This document shows positions 1 to 9,300 of a stretch of 64,000 nucleotides of DNA, piece after piece (within the stretch, counting starts at the first letter, position 1; each line of letters begins with the position of its first letter). The stretch is from Lentimicrobiaceae bacterium (GTDB taxonomy: Bacteria > Bacteroidota > Bacteroidia > Bacteroidales > Lentimicrobiaceae). The DNA lies in NCBI GenBank assembly GCA_020636745.1, contig JACJXH010000003.1, forward strand, positions 1 through 64,000. Reading direction: 5' to 3'. A program made the translations under genes and the position numbers. The notes beneath the pieces were generated by a model that was not told the DNA's origin, ran no database searches, and worked only from the letters and a program-made list of their open reading frames with translations.

Positions 1-78
1 TCAATTCGCCATCAGAATAGAAGTTTGCGAAAATAAGTAACATAATCAGAAGTGTGCATCCTGCCGGATTGAAGCCTG

Positions 79-1482
79 TTACTTACCGATACAGAACTTG
101 CCAAAGATATTGCCAAGTATCTCATTGGTAGTGACTTCGCCTGTGATTGAGCCCAGATGGTGAAGCGCCTGGCGGATATCAATGGCGATTAAATCGGAAG
201 GGACGCCTTCGGCAAAACCCTGTTCGATGCTTTCGATGCTTTGGGCTGCGCGCGAAAGCGCTTCGAAATGCCGCAGACTGTAAACAATCGTTTGATCGTT
301 GGTTTCACCTGTATGTGCTGTTTTTAAAAGCCGCTCCACAATAAGATTGATGTTTTCGCTGCGTTTGGCCGAAATAAAGAGCGTGTCCAGTTCAACAAGC
401 TTTTTGAATGAGTGGGGGGCTTCCATCAGCATGTCGGTTTTGTTGGCAACCGGAATAATTTGTTTTTCAGAGTCTTCCAGTTGTTCGCGGATTTCGGCAA
501 TGGCTGCGTCAATCTCTTTTTCGGTAGTAGAGGTAATGTCAAACACATACAAAACCACCGACGCCTGATTCATTTTGTCGAAAGTACGTTCAATGCCCAT
601 ATTTTCGACGGTATCGTCGGTATGGCGAAGCCCGGCAGTGTCAATAAATCTGAAAGTAATGCCTTGAATATTAATGGTATCTTCAATGGCATCGCGGGTG
701 GTTCCCGGGATTTCAGAAACGAGTGCCCGTTCTTCGTTCAGCAGGGCATTTAAAAGGGTTGATTTTCCAACATTGGGTTTGCCGGCAATGGCAACCGGAA
801 TCCCATGTTTCATCACGTTGCCGAGTGCAAAACTCGATTTCAGGCTTTCTATTTCGGCCTTAATTGTTGTTAATAAGCCCCGAAGAGCAGTTCTGTCGGC
901 AAATTCAACATCTTCTTCGCTGAAATCAAGTTCCAGCTCAATCAGTGAGGCGAAATCAATCAGGCGGGCCCTGAGTTCTCCTATTTTCAATGAAAAGCCA
1001 CCCCGCATCTGGTTTATGGCCAGCCGGTGCGAAGCTTCAGAGGTTGAAGCAATCAGATCGGCCACAGCTTCAGCCTGCGACAAATCAAACTTGCCATTCA
1101 TAAAAGCCCTGAGCGTAAATTCTCCGGGTTCGGCAAGCCTTGCACCATGGGTGAGCAACAATTCAATAATTCTGCGCTGTATATAAACAGAGCCATGACA
1201 TGAAATTTCCACAATATTTTGTCCGGTGTAGGAGTGGGGCTGAAGAAAAACCGAAACGAGCACTTCGTCGATCAGGGTTTCTCCATCGTGAATTCTGCCA
1301 AAGTGAACAGTATGGGAACCAGACTTTTCCAATCTGAAACCTGCATTTTTAGGTTGAAAAAGACTGTCGCAAATGCTGATGGCTTCAGGGCCTGACAGCC
1401 TGACAATACCAATGGCACCTGAACCTGCAGGTGTTGAAAGTGCGCAAATGGTGTCGTTGTTATTAAAAAATGAAGGGTTCAT
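79..1482 (-). CDS. mnmE: tRNA uridine-5-carboxymethylaminomethyl(34) synthesis GTPase MnmE
   Basis: This is the K+-dependent tRNA-modification GTPase that works with MnmG to install the cmnm5 group on U34 of certain tRNAs in the cytoplasm. The 467 residues match the usual family length. The folate-binding N-terminal domain opens with DTICALSTPAGSG. The inserted G domain has G1 GKPNVGKS (234-241), G3 DTAG (281-284) and G4 NKTD. The protein ends in the family signature FCIGK, whose cysteine is the catalytic one. It is divergent from sucD. A -7 box on the minus strand at 1562-1569 and a leader hairpin at 1524-1543 lie upstream of the ATG. Nothing in the sequence is unusual for the family. Confidence 0.97.
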   Translation of the reverse strand: MNPSFFNNNDTICALSTPAGSGAIGIVRLSGPEAISICDSLFQPKNAGFRLEKSGSHTVHFGRIHDGETLIDEVLVSVFLQPHSYTGQNIVEISCHGSVYIQRRIIELLLTHGARLAEPGEFTLRAFMNGKFDLSQAEAVADLIASTSEASHRLAINQMRGGFSLKIGELRARLIDFASLIELELDFSEEDVEFADRTALRGLLTTIKAEIESLKSSFALGNVMKHGIPVAIAGKPNVGKSTLLNALLNEERALVSEIPGTTRDAIEDTINIQGITFRFIDTAGLRHTDDTVENMGIERTFDKMNQASVVLYVFDITSTTEKEIDAAIAEIREQLEDSEKQIIPVANKTDMLMEAPHSFKKLVELDTLFISAKRSENINLIVERLLKTAHTGETNDQTIVYSLRHFEALSRAAQSIESIEQGFAEGVPSDLIAIDIRQALHHLGSITGEVTTNEILGNIFGKFCIGK

Positions 1483-1523
1483 CGGAATCAGTTTTTTTCT
1501 ATTTTTACCGCAGGATTATACAG

Positions 1524-1543
1524 AATGCTTAAAAATAAGCATT
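1524..1543 (-). promoter_or_regulatory. Hairpin in the mnmE leader
   Basis: A perfect 8-bp inverted repeat (AATGCTTA / TAAGCATT) has a 4-nt A loop and seven T residues after it on the plus strand. It lies between the predicted mnmE promoter and the mnmE start codon, so it would be in the 5' leader of that transcript. On the plus strand it resembles a rho-independent terminator, but no plus-strand gene precedes it. A role as operator, leader structure or antisense terminator is inference. Confidence 0.4.
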
Positions 1544-1561
1544 TTTTTCAGAATGATTGAA

Positions 1562-1569
1562 CAAAATTA
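1562..1569 (-). promoter_or_regulatory. -7 box for mnmE
   Basis: TAATTTTG on the minus strand matches the Bacteroidota -7 consensus TAnnTTTG. It lies about 80 nt upstream of the mnmE ATG. Confidence 0.45.
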
Positions 1570-1624
1570 GGCTTTTTTCCTTGTTAGATTCAAAAATTCG
1601 AATGACACATAAAGCCATAACCTT

Positions 1625-2497
1625 ATGAGTATACTTGTTAACAAAGATTCAAAAGTAATTGTGCAGGGTTTTACAGGCACTGAAGGTACTTTTCATGCTT
1701 CGCAAATGATTGAATACGGGACCAATGTAGTAGGTGGTATTACTCCCGGCAAAGGAGGTAAGTATCATTTAGGCAAACCTGTTTTCAATACTGTTGCCGA
1801 GGCTGTTGCAGCCACTGGTGCCAATGTTTCTATTATTTTTGTTCCACCTGCATTTGCTGCTGATGCAGTAATGGAAGCTGCTGAAGGCGGCATTAAGGTT
1901 ATTGTGTGTATTACCGAAGGCATTCCGGTTAAAGATATGATGATGGCCAAAGAATACCTGAAAGGTCACGATTGCAGGCTTATCGGACCCAATTGTCCGG
2001 GAATTATCACTCCGGGCGAAGCCAAAATTGGGATTATGCCGGGCTTTATCCATCAAAAGGGCAGGGTTGGTATTGTCAGCCGTTCGGGCACCTTAACCTA
2101 CGAAGCCGTTGATCAGCTTACCAAAGCAGGTCTGGGTCAGACCACTGCCATTGGTATTGGCGGCGATCCGATTATTGGCACTACCACGCGCGATGCAGTT
2201 GAACTGTTTATGGCCGATCCTGAAACCGAAGGTATTGTAATGATTGGCGAAATTGGTGGCGGTATGGAAGCTGAAGCTGGTTACTGGATAAAAGAAAATG
2301 GGACCAAACCTGTGGTGAGCTTTATTGCCGGTGCCACTGCTCCTAAAGGACGAACCATGGGACACGCCGGTGCTATTGTTGGTGGCGAAAGTGATACGGC
2401 CGAAGCCAAAAAGGAGATTTTACGCAATTGTGGCGTGCATGTGGTTGATTCTCCTGCCGAAATTGGTGCTAAAATGCTTGAACTATTGGGGAAATAA
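1625..2497 (+). CDS. sucD: Succinate--CoA ligase (ADP-forming) alpha subunit
   Basis: SucD is the CoA-binding, phosphohistidine-carrying subunit of succinyl-CoA synthetase, which couples succinyl-CoA hydrolysis to ATP formation in the TCA cycle. The 290-residue length is typical. The N-terminal CoA-binding Rossmann region includes GFTGTEGTFH (15-24). GPNCPG (121-126) and the active-site GHAGAIVGG with His247 are intact. The partner sucC is not adjacent: upstream is divergent mnmE and downstream is a terminator followed by a convergent gene, so the subunits must be made from separate loci. An ATG at 1625 gives the standard N-terminus. Confidence 0.96.
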   Translation: MSILVNKDSKVIVQGFTGTEGTFHASQMIEYGTNVVGGITPGKGGKYHLGKPVFNTVAEAVAATGANVSIIFVPPAFAADAVMEAAEGGIKVIVCITEGIPVKDMMMAKEYLKGHDCRLIGPNCPGIITPGEAKIGIMPGFIHQKGRVGIVSRSGTLTYEAVDQLTKAGLGQTTAIGIGGDPIIGTTTRDAVELFMADPETEGIVMIGEIGGGMEAEAGYWIKENGTKPVVSFIAGATAPKGRTMGHAGAIVGGESDTAEAKKEILRNCGVHVVDSPAEIGAKMLELLGK

Positions 2498-2516
2498 CTT
2501 AATTCCCTTTGTTGAT

Positions 2517-2550
2517 ATAAAAGCCACATTTTTTGATGTGGTTTTTTTTT
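2517..2550 (+). terminator. Rho-independent terminator of sucD
   Basis: A stem of about 9 bp (GCCACAT paired with ATGTGGT plus flanking A-T pairs) around a T-rich loop is followed by a run of T residues, 20 nt after the sucD stop. It overlaps the last codon of the convergent gene at 2549. Confidence 0.8.
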
Positions 2551-3727
2551 ATCTGGAGTAATGCAACAGTTGTAATCTCTGATTTTTATATTGGTTGAGC
2601 CGCCAGGCATATGACAACCGGATGGTCGCAGTGTGTCCTTTCAGAAAAAAACGGTCGTTTAGTGTGTAATCAACCACATGGTAACGTCCCTGAATGCCAA
2701 TCCATGAGCTTTGGTTAATGGCCAGCCTGTAACCGCCGCCGATATTGAAATTGAAGCTGTTGGCCGATGAGGCTTTCAGATCGTAGTCTGTATCTTCTTC
2801 AAACATATCGAACCCATCGAAAGCTACACCCATGGTGTAAAACAATTCGTGGGCCGGAAGCTGAATGAGGTCACGGGCATATTCAAAACCAATATATCCT
2901 CCGAAAAAGTGATTGGTGAGCAAGGTTTCACCATTTTTTGTTCGTTTGGCCTGATAGTATTCGGGTGTATTCAAAAATTTAAAGTCAACCATCAGGCTGT
3001 ATTCGTTTTTGTTTGATTTTACCCCAAGTCCGAACCCTATCAGTGGATGCACTCCCATTGCTGATAGTTTACCCGTTGGTATCCATAAACCAGTGTACAG
3101 ATGGTATACCAGCTCGGGAATCCTGAGGGCATTCATCACCAGACTGTCGTAAATTCGGCCAGGAGCAGTGCTTTTATAAGGCTCAGCCTTGAGCAAACGG
3201 AAGACTGTATCACATTGGCCCGAGTAAAATAAGCTTAACAGGTATCCGGCCGTTCCGGGCTCATATTCGTGAATGAGTGAAGTGGCCAATTCAGAAGTCC
3301 ATGTGTCGAACCGCTTCCCTAAGGGCACATAGTCGTAATTCTGACTGAGAAAGGAATGCTGTTGTTGTTTTTTGCTCCTGATTAACTCATTCCGGTAGTT
3401 AAAAATCAACAGATTGTTAAAGTAGTAATCAGTGACCATATAGTCTGTATAATCGTGCATGGCCAGGGCCAGCATCATGTTTGCCCTGGAAACCGGTTCG
3501 GTATATCCGCATTTTTTCGACCAATAGTCTAAAATTATGCTGCACGAGTCCATGTTGTTGTTTTCAAAATAGTGGACGATATAGCCGGCGCTGTTTTCAC
3601 TGATGTCTTCACAACTTATCTGTCGTGAAACCAGTTTCGAGTCGAGCTCTTCTTGTGCAAACAATGTTTGTGATAAGCATTGAATCAGCGTAACAAAAAT
3701 CGCTGACAGGTAAAGCTGGTGTTTCAT
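2549..3727 (-). CDS. Secreted protein of unknown function with barrel-like C-terminal half
   Basis: I do not recognise this 392-residue protein. A Sec signal peptide is clear: a charged start, a hydrophobic core at about residues 6-20, and cleavage likely after LFAQ. Residues 25-200 look mainly helical with several cysteines. Residues 215-385 alternate hydrophobic and aromatic residues in strands rich in Gly, Tyr and Phe (for example GFGLGV, NFNIGGGYRL, RLSYAWRL), like an outer-membrane beta-barrel or a large periplasmic beta-domain. It sits 34 nt downstream of the GNAT gene on the same strand and may be co-transcribed. The start is the ATG immediately before the signal peptide. Confidence 0.65.
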   Translation of the reverse strand: MKHQLYLSAIFVTLIQCLSQTLFAQEELDSKLVSRQISCEDISENSAGYIVHYFENNNMDSCSIILDYWSKKCGYTEPVSRANMMLALAMHDYTDYMVTDYYFNNLLIFNYRNELIRSKKQQQHSFLSQNYDYVPLGKRFDTWTSELATSLIHEYEPGTAGYLLSLFYSGQCDTVFRLLKAEPYKSTAPGRIYDSLVMNALRIPELVYHLYTGLWIPTGKLSAMGVHPLIGFGLGVKSNKNEYSLMVDFKFLNTPEYYQAKRTKNGETLLTNHFFGGYIGFEYARDLIQLPAHELFYTMGVAFDGFDMFEEDTDYDLKASSANSFNFNIGGGYRLAINQSSWIGIQGRYHVVDYTLNDRFFLKGHTATIRLSYAWRLNQYKNQRLQLLHYSR

Positions 3728-3761
3728 CTCAGATTTTTCAGGTTATGTGATTAAAAAACAA

Positions 3762-4298
3762 TCAAATAATTGGGTAGACCTCTGTATGTAAATGTTTTAC
3801 AAAATTATTCAGTTGCAGCGTGCCGGGCTGTTGATTGCCCATTAACCACGCCTCTACGGGCTTTTTTTCGCGACTGTAAGCTGGTTGAATATACTGTTTA
3901 CTTAGAATGTGGAAGCCGTTTTTTTCATAAAAACGAATTCGTTTTACGGCTTCTGTACTGTCAGGTAGTTCAACCTCAAGAATGACGGGCAGGGTTTGTT
4001 TATGCAGTATTTTTTGCAAGGCAAGGCTGCCGGTTCCAGCAGATCTCATCTCAGGAAAAATGGCAAAATGCTCAATAAAGGCGAATTGGCTGAAATTCCA
4101 ACATGTTATAAAACCTGCCAGGTTTTTGTTCAGGCTGATGGTATAGAATGAAAAGGCCTGTTGGGCAAGCAGTGCCGTCAATGCATCTGTGGGCCGGCGT
4201 TCATCAGGAGGGAAGGCCTGATGATACAGCTCCAGGCATCTGATAAAGTCAGGGTGTGCAGATGAATTGGTCTTTGTCAGGCTGAGATAATTTATCAT
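3762..4298 (-). CDS. GNAT family N-acetyltransferase
   Basis: This predicted acyl-CoA-dependent N-acetyltransferase has an unknown substrate. At 178 residues it has single-domain GNAT length. The central acetyl-CoA-binding motif A is visible as a beta strand (FIEHFAIFPEMR) followed by RSAGTGS, fitting the R/Q-x-x-G-x-G/A loop, and the helix LALQKIL. The later RIRFYEKNGFHI is the typical motif B end (FYEKxGF). It is a cytosolic protein with no signal peptide. The gene for the secreted protein follows in the same direction after 34 nt. Confidence 0.85.
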   Translation of the reverse strand: MINYLSLTKTNSSAHPDFIRCLELYHQAFPPDERRPTDALTALLAQQAFSFYTISLNKNLAGFITCWNFSQFAFIEHFAIFPEMRSAGTGSLALQKILHKQTLPVILEVELPDSTEAVKRIRFYEKNGFHILSKQYIQPAYSREKKPVEAWLMGNQQPGTLQLNNFVKHLHTEVYPII

Positions 4299-4422
4299 TT
4301 CATTTCAACTGAGCCAGTGTGTGCACTTATTCAAATACCGCTATTCCGCTGAATAGAAAAAAGCCGTTTCATCATTAGAGCCGGACTTTTTGGGCAAATT
4401 ACTGTTTAAAGCTGACTGTAAA

Positions 4423-5892
4423 TTATTTTTTACGCATTCTTCCGGGCAATGCGGCTTCCTGAAATTCATAAGCACCAATGTCGGGGGCGTTATCGTTCAG
4501 CCGGCTGTGGCCATCAATGTCAACCGAAAGATTGATAAAAGCATCGTTCAAAACAGTTGCAGAGCCCTTGTCAATAACAGCTGAAATGAGCGTATCAGGT
4601 TGAAATTTGGCCAGTTCAGGGTCGGTAAACCAGGGGTCTTCGTTTTTTAAACAATTGGTTATCAATGGATAATCGGCAAAGTTGAGTTTGGTTTTAAGCA
4701 GGCAGTTTTCGAAGCTGTAATTGAAAACACCACCAGAGCTATGCTGGTCAAGCTGGATTTCTTCGTCTTTATCGCCATAGATAATACAATTGCCGAAGTA
4801 AGCTTTTTCAAGAGGTCTGAGATGCACATTGTAGGCAGTGTCGAAATAGTAATTGTTGAGCAGCAAGGCTGTTTCTCTGCGATAAGAGTTGTTCCAGAAA
4901 TTGCCGATAGTGCAGTGTCTGAAATCGTAGTTTCCGCCGAGGCTAAGCATAACTGAACGGCCGCCGCAGTTGCCAATTACACAGTTAGCCGCTTCAATGG
5001 AGGTGCCTTGCCCCAGAATGCCGGCTCCGCTCATGTTGTAAATCAGCGTGTTGGATAAGCGCAGGGTAGGGTTTGCTGAATTTCCGGTGGTGTCGGCATG
5101 TATGCCCACTTCACCGTTACGGATGATGGCATAATTGATTTCGTTGTTGATACTGCCGGCATAAAGCCAGATTCTGCCCCACTGGCCGGGAATATCCTTG
5201 TAGTAATCTTCCAGCCTGTCGCCTTCAAAAATGACAGGGTTTTCTTTGGTTCCGTTAACTTTAAGCGAAGCATCACGGTATATGAGCAAAATTGCGCCGC
5301 TGTGAAAATGCACACGGGCACCGGCTTCCACCGTGAGGGTGTATAGTGAATCAACAGCCAGATATCCGTAAATTACATGAGGTTTATCTGCAGTAAAAAT
5401 GTAGTCGCTGCCAATAATTCCATTTTTATAAAAATAGGCGTCCTGACCCCAGGCAATAAGTTTAACATCCTGCAAATTGGAGTTGGTTGAAAATACCAGG
5501 CTGTCGGTTTGAACCAATGGTGAATTGGCCTGATTGGGATCAATGGTTACCTTCACAAACACAAATGCACTGTCTTTGCCGGCAATCTCCAGGTCATTGA
5601 CTTCAATCCCTGCATTGCCGTCGACATTAAACCTGAATGGCGATTGATTTCCCCGTGCCAGTCTGATGGAACTGATGATAATTTTATCGTCAGACGGGTT
5701 GTAAATAAGAAACGATTGCGTAGCAGATCCCACACTGGTAAATACGGTGTCGAATAATACGGTATCGGCCGAAAAGGATAGCTTAAGCGATGGGTTGGTG
5801 TCAATTTTATCTTCTTTGATACACGATGTGCCGGAGAAAATCATGGCTATTGATGCACCAAAAAAGAGAAACAGAAGCAGCTTATTTTTCAT
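4423..5892 (-). CDS. Lipoprotein with parallel beta-helix (choice-of-anchor Q-like) domain
   Basis: This surface or periplasmic lipoprotein starts with a hydrophobic stretch and a lipobox ending SGTSC. The mature protein would be about 470 residues. An Ig-like strand region comes first (about 30-130). A right-handed beta-helix follows with repeated short strands and Asn/Gly turns (for example NPTLRLSNTLIYNMSG, IEAANCVIGNCGG). The end carries PDIGAYEFQ, the DIGAYE signature of choice-of-anchor Q proteins. I chose the ATG at 5892 over an upstream in-frame ATG at 5967. A match to the -7 consensus sits just upstream at 5910-5917, and only the shorter start gives a proper lipoprotein signal. The ligand is unknown. 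Confidence 0.85.
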   Translation of the reverse strand: MKNKLLLFLFFGASIAMIFSGTSCIKEDKIDTNPSLKLSFSADTVLFDTVFTSVGSATQSFLIYNPSDDKIIISSIRLARGNQSPFRFNVDGNAGIEVNDLEIAGKDSAFVFVKVTIDPNQANSPLVQTDSLVFSTNSNLQDVKLIAWGQDAYFYKNGIIGSDYIFTADKPHVIYGYLAVDSLYTLTVEAGARVHFHSGAILLIYRDASLKVNGTKENPVIFEGDRLEDYYKDIPGQWGRIWLYAGSINNEINYAIIRNGEVGIHADTTGNSANPTLRLSNTLIYNMSGAGILGQGTSIEAANCVIGNCGGRSVMLSLGGNYDFRHCTIGNFWNNSYRRETALLLNNYYFDTAYNVHLRPLEKAYFGNCIIYGDKDEEIQLDQHSSGGVFNYSFENCLLKTKLNFADYPLITNCLKNEDPWFTDPELAKFQPDTLISAVIDKGSATVLNDAFINLSVDIDGHSRLNDNAPDIGAYEFQEAALPGRMRKK

Positions 5893-5909
5893 CTTGGATA
5901 TTATTGGGT

Positions 5910-5917
5910 CAAAGATA
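5910..5917 (-). promoter_or_regulatory. -7 box for the beta-helix lipoprotein gene
   Basis: TATCTTTG on the minus strand matches TAnnTTTG. Transcription would start around 5903, about 10 nt before the ATG at 5892. This short leader argues against the longer reading frame beginning at 5967. Confidence 0.55.
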
Positions 5918-6389
5918 GGTATTCCGCTTATATTACGGGTATGCTTGCATTTTATTGTTTCAATCATTGTGCAGTTCTTCTGTTTTGTTTATGCCTGCCT
6001 TTTATTGCCGGGCACATGGGCAGGCCAATCGCGCGGGCAGTTTTGTTTGCTTTCGTCATGTTGTTGTTATTTTCATCACCTTTGTTCAGTATGGTCAAAT
6101 AGCAATGAATGAAGGCCTTAAGGCTGATAATGTATAGCATTGGCGTGGCTTCAGAACAGGCAGATTCAAAAGAAGTAATTTTTTTTGTTAAACGACTTAG
6201 TCTGTTTTAGTTTTTTAATTTACTTTACCATGGGTTTAACGACATCCGGTTATTTGATCTTCAGATGAAATATTGGCCAACGGATAATGATGTCTGAGGC
6301 ATTCGCTTTGGGTTGGATAAGGTTAAGATTTTGAATGATTTCGAAGCAGAAAATGATTTCAGCGTAACACTTTTTATGCAAAAGGGATA
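5918..6389. other. Intergenic region, 470 bp, between divergent genes
   Basis: It separates the lipoprotein gene from the hybrid kinase gene. Part is AT-rich (6170-6240) and could hold the kinase promoter, but I found no clear TAnnTTTG box and no convincing coding sequence. Short open frames here have no recognisable content. Confidence 0.5.
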
Positions 6390-9300
6390 ATGGGAGAAAC
6401 AAACAATCTGAGAAGTAGTAAAAAAAATATGTCGGTAACTGCAGAGGAATTGCAGTTGAAGCTGGAGGAAATGCAATTGAAAATTGCACAGCTTGAAGGA
6501 CAAAATGAAGAACTCAGAAAGCTGTTTGAGACAAGTAATACTGAGAGCGGAAGGTTTAATTCAGAGCTTTTGATTGAAAATGCCCCTGACGGCATTACAT
6601 TAATTACGGAGGAAGGTAAGATTAAATATGCCAGCCCGTCAGCGCGCCGCATTTTTGGCTATGATTCAACGCAGATAACCAGTATTGATACACTGGAAAG
6701 TACGCATCCTGAAGATTTGCCTCATGTGTTGGAAGCATTGGTGGCTATTATGAACGATCCATCACTTATCAGGGTGGTTGATTACCGTTTTAAATCAAGC
6801 GATGGCAGCTGGAAATGGATTGAAAGTACTTTGACCAATAAACTGAATACCCCCGGCCTTGAATCTATTGTTTTTAATTTCAGAGAAATAACCAAAAGAA
6901 AAAATGCTGAGCAGGCGTTAAGGGTGAGTGAAGAAAAATTCAGGATGCTGCTGGATCTTGCTACAGATGCTTTTTTTCAGGGAGATACCCAAGGAAACCT
7001 GATTACAGTGAACAATAAGGCTTGCGAGCTTACGGGCTATAGCAAAGCGGAGTTGCTAGGTTTCAATATCAGTAAGCTTTTTTCAAAGGATGAACTTCAG
7101 AAAAATCCTTTAATGTACGAAAGGCTTCTTGCCGGTGAAACAGTAAGAAATGAAAGGCAGATAATAAGAAAAGACAAGACACAGGTTACCATTGAAATGA
7201 ACTCACGGGCAATGCCTGATGGAACTTTTCAAACCTTTGTAAGAGATATTACCGAAAGGAAAAAAATTGAAGAAGAACTTGAGCGGGAGCGCAGGTTTTT
7301 TGAACAGGTATTTGAACAATCATCAACCAGTACCCAGATTTTAGACCCCGATGGATGGTGCTTAAGGGTGAATCCTAAGTTTTGTGAAATGCTGGGGGTT
7401 GCTGCTGAGGATATTGAAGGCAAGAAAAACAATATTTTCAGAGAAGGAAAAGTATTCCTTGATGGAAATGAAGATCAACTCAGAAATGTATTTAACAATC
7501 ATTGCATTGAAGAGTGGGAGATTTTTTTTGATATAGGTTTGGAGGCCCGTAAACTAAACCTTAAATGCAGTTCTGATAAGCAGGCCTGGTTTGTCAATAA
7601 AGCTTATCCTATTCTGGATAAAGATGGGAAGTTGCTTAATGTGATTATTCAGCATGAAGATATTTCGGAACGCAAACAGGCCGAAGAGGCCCTGAGGCTC
7701 AAGGAAGAGCAATTGCTTTCGGTGATCAACGGAACCCAGGATATCATCTGCTTTAAAGACGGTAGTGGCCGGTGGTTGCAGGCCAATCAGGCCGACCTCG
7801 AATTGTTTGAATTAACAGATGTTGATTATTACCTGAAAAAAGATTCAGAACTGGCTGAATTTACGCATAAAGCATACTATGAGGCTTTTATGAATTGTGA
7901 GAAATCCGATGAACAGGCATGGGCAAAGGGCTCTGTACTGATTCAGGATGAATATATTCCCGATGCCAAAGGCAATATCAGAATATTTGAAACCATTAAA
8001 ACACCTTTGTTCAACAGTGATGGTAGCCGTAAAGGCTTAGTGGTGTTCGGCCGAGATGTGTCTGCTACAAAAAAGGCCATTGAGGCGCTGAAAGAAAGTG
8101 AAGATAAATTTCGCACCCTGGCCGAGTCGGCTCCATATGCCATTATGATTTATCAGGACGACCACTGGGTTTATGCCAATCCGGCCGGAGAGCGCATTAC
8201 GGGTTATTCAGCCGAGGAACTGAATCAAATGAATTTCTGGAATATTGCTGCCGATGATTACCGCGAAATGGTGAAAGAAAGAGGTCAAAAGCGGCAAACC
8301 GGCATTTCAACTACTCCATCATATGAGTTTAAAATCCGTACAAAAATCGGCGAAGAAAAATGGGTGTTCCTGAGCGGACGATCCCTGCTTTTTAACGGGA
8401 AAATGGGTGGCTTGATTTCAGCCGTTGATATTACTGACCGCAAACTGGCCGAAGATGCAGTTCATCGCGAAAGACGCCTGCTGCGAACCCTGATTGATAA
8501 TTTGCCCGATACCATTTATTTTAAAGATAATGATTGCCGCAAAATTGTAGCCAACCGGGCCGACCTGAAGTTTTTGGGAATCCCGGATGAGTCAATGGCT
8601 TTGGGTAAGACAGATATCGATTTATTCGGTGTTGAGAAAGGAACCCGCGGACACGAAGATGATTTAAAAGTGATTCAATCGGGGCAGCCTTTGATCGACA
8701 GCGAAAATGATGTAACCGATGCCGAAGGCCGGCCGCGATGGCTGCTTACGTCAAAAATTCCACTGTTTGATGAACAGGGCGAAGTAAACGGACTGGTGGG
8801 TATTGGTCATGATATTACCGAACGTCGCCGGGCTGAAAAAATCCAAAGGGTTTTATTTCAGATTTCTAACGCAGTGCTGATTACCAATGACTTGGAGCAA
8901 CTCTTCAAAATTATCTGGGAGCAATTAAGCACATTGGTCGATACAACCAACTTCTTTATCGCCTTCTACGATGAAGAAACGGATATGTTAACTACTCCGT
9001 TTTTTAAAGATGAGAAGGATGTTTCGGAGCCCTGGCCTGCCGAAAAATCGGCTACCGGTTATGTGATTAAAAACAAAAAATCGCTCCTGGCTGATATGGA
9101 GACTTTTGGAAAGCTCGAAAAAGAAGGGGTAATTATGTCATACGGACAGGATTGCCAGATTTGGCTGGGCGTTCCTTTGCTGGTAAATGATAAGGCCATT
9201 GGGGCAATTGTAGTGCAGAGCTATAATAATCCTCAGGCTTATTCACAAAAAGATGTTGAAATGCTTGAATTTATTTCTCATCAGATAAGCCTTTCCATTC

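Noticed and set aside
1..78. Possible 5' end of a gene on the minus strand before mnmE
   Set aside because: Only a short frame reaches the window edge, without recognisable sequence.
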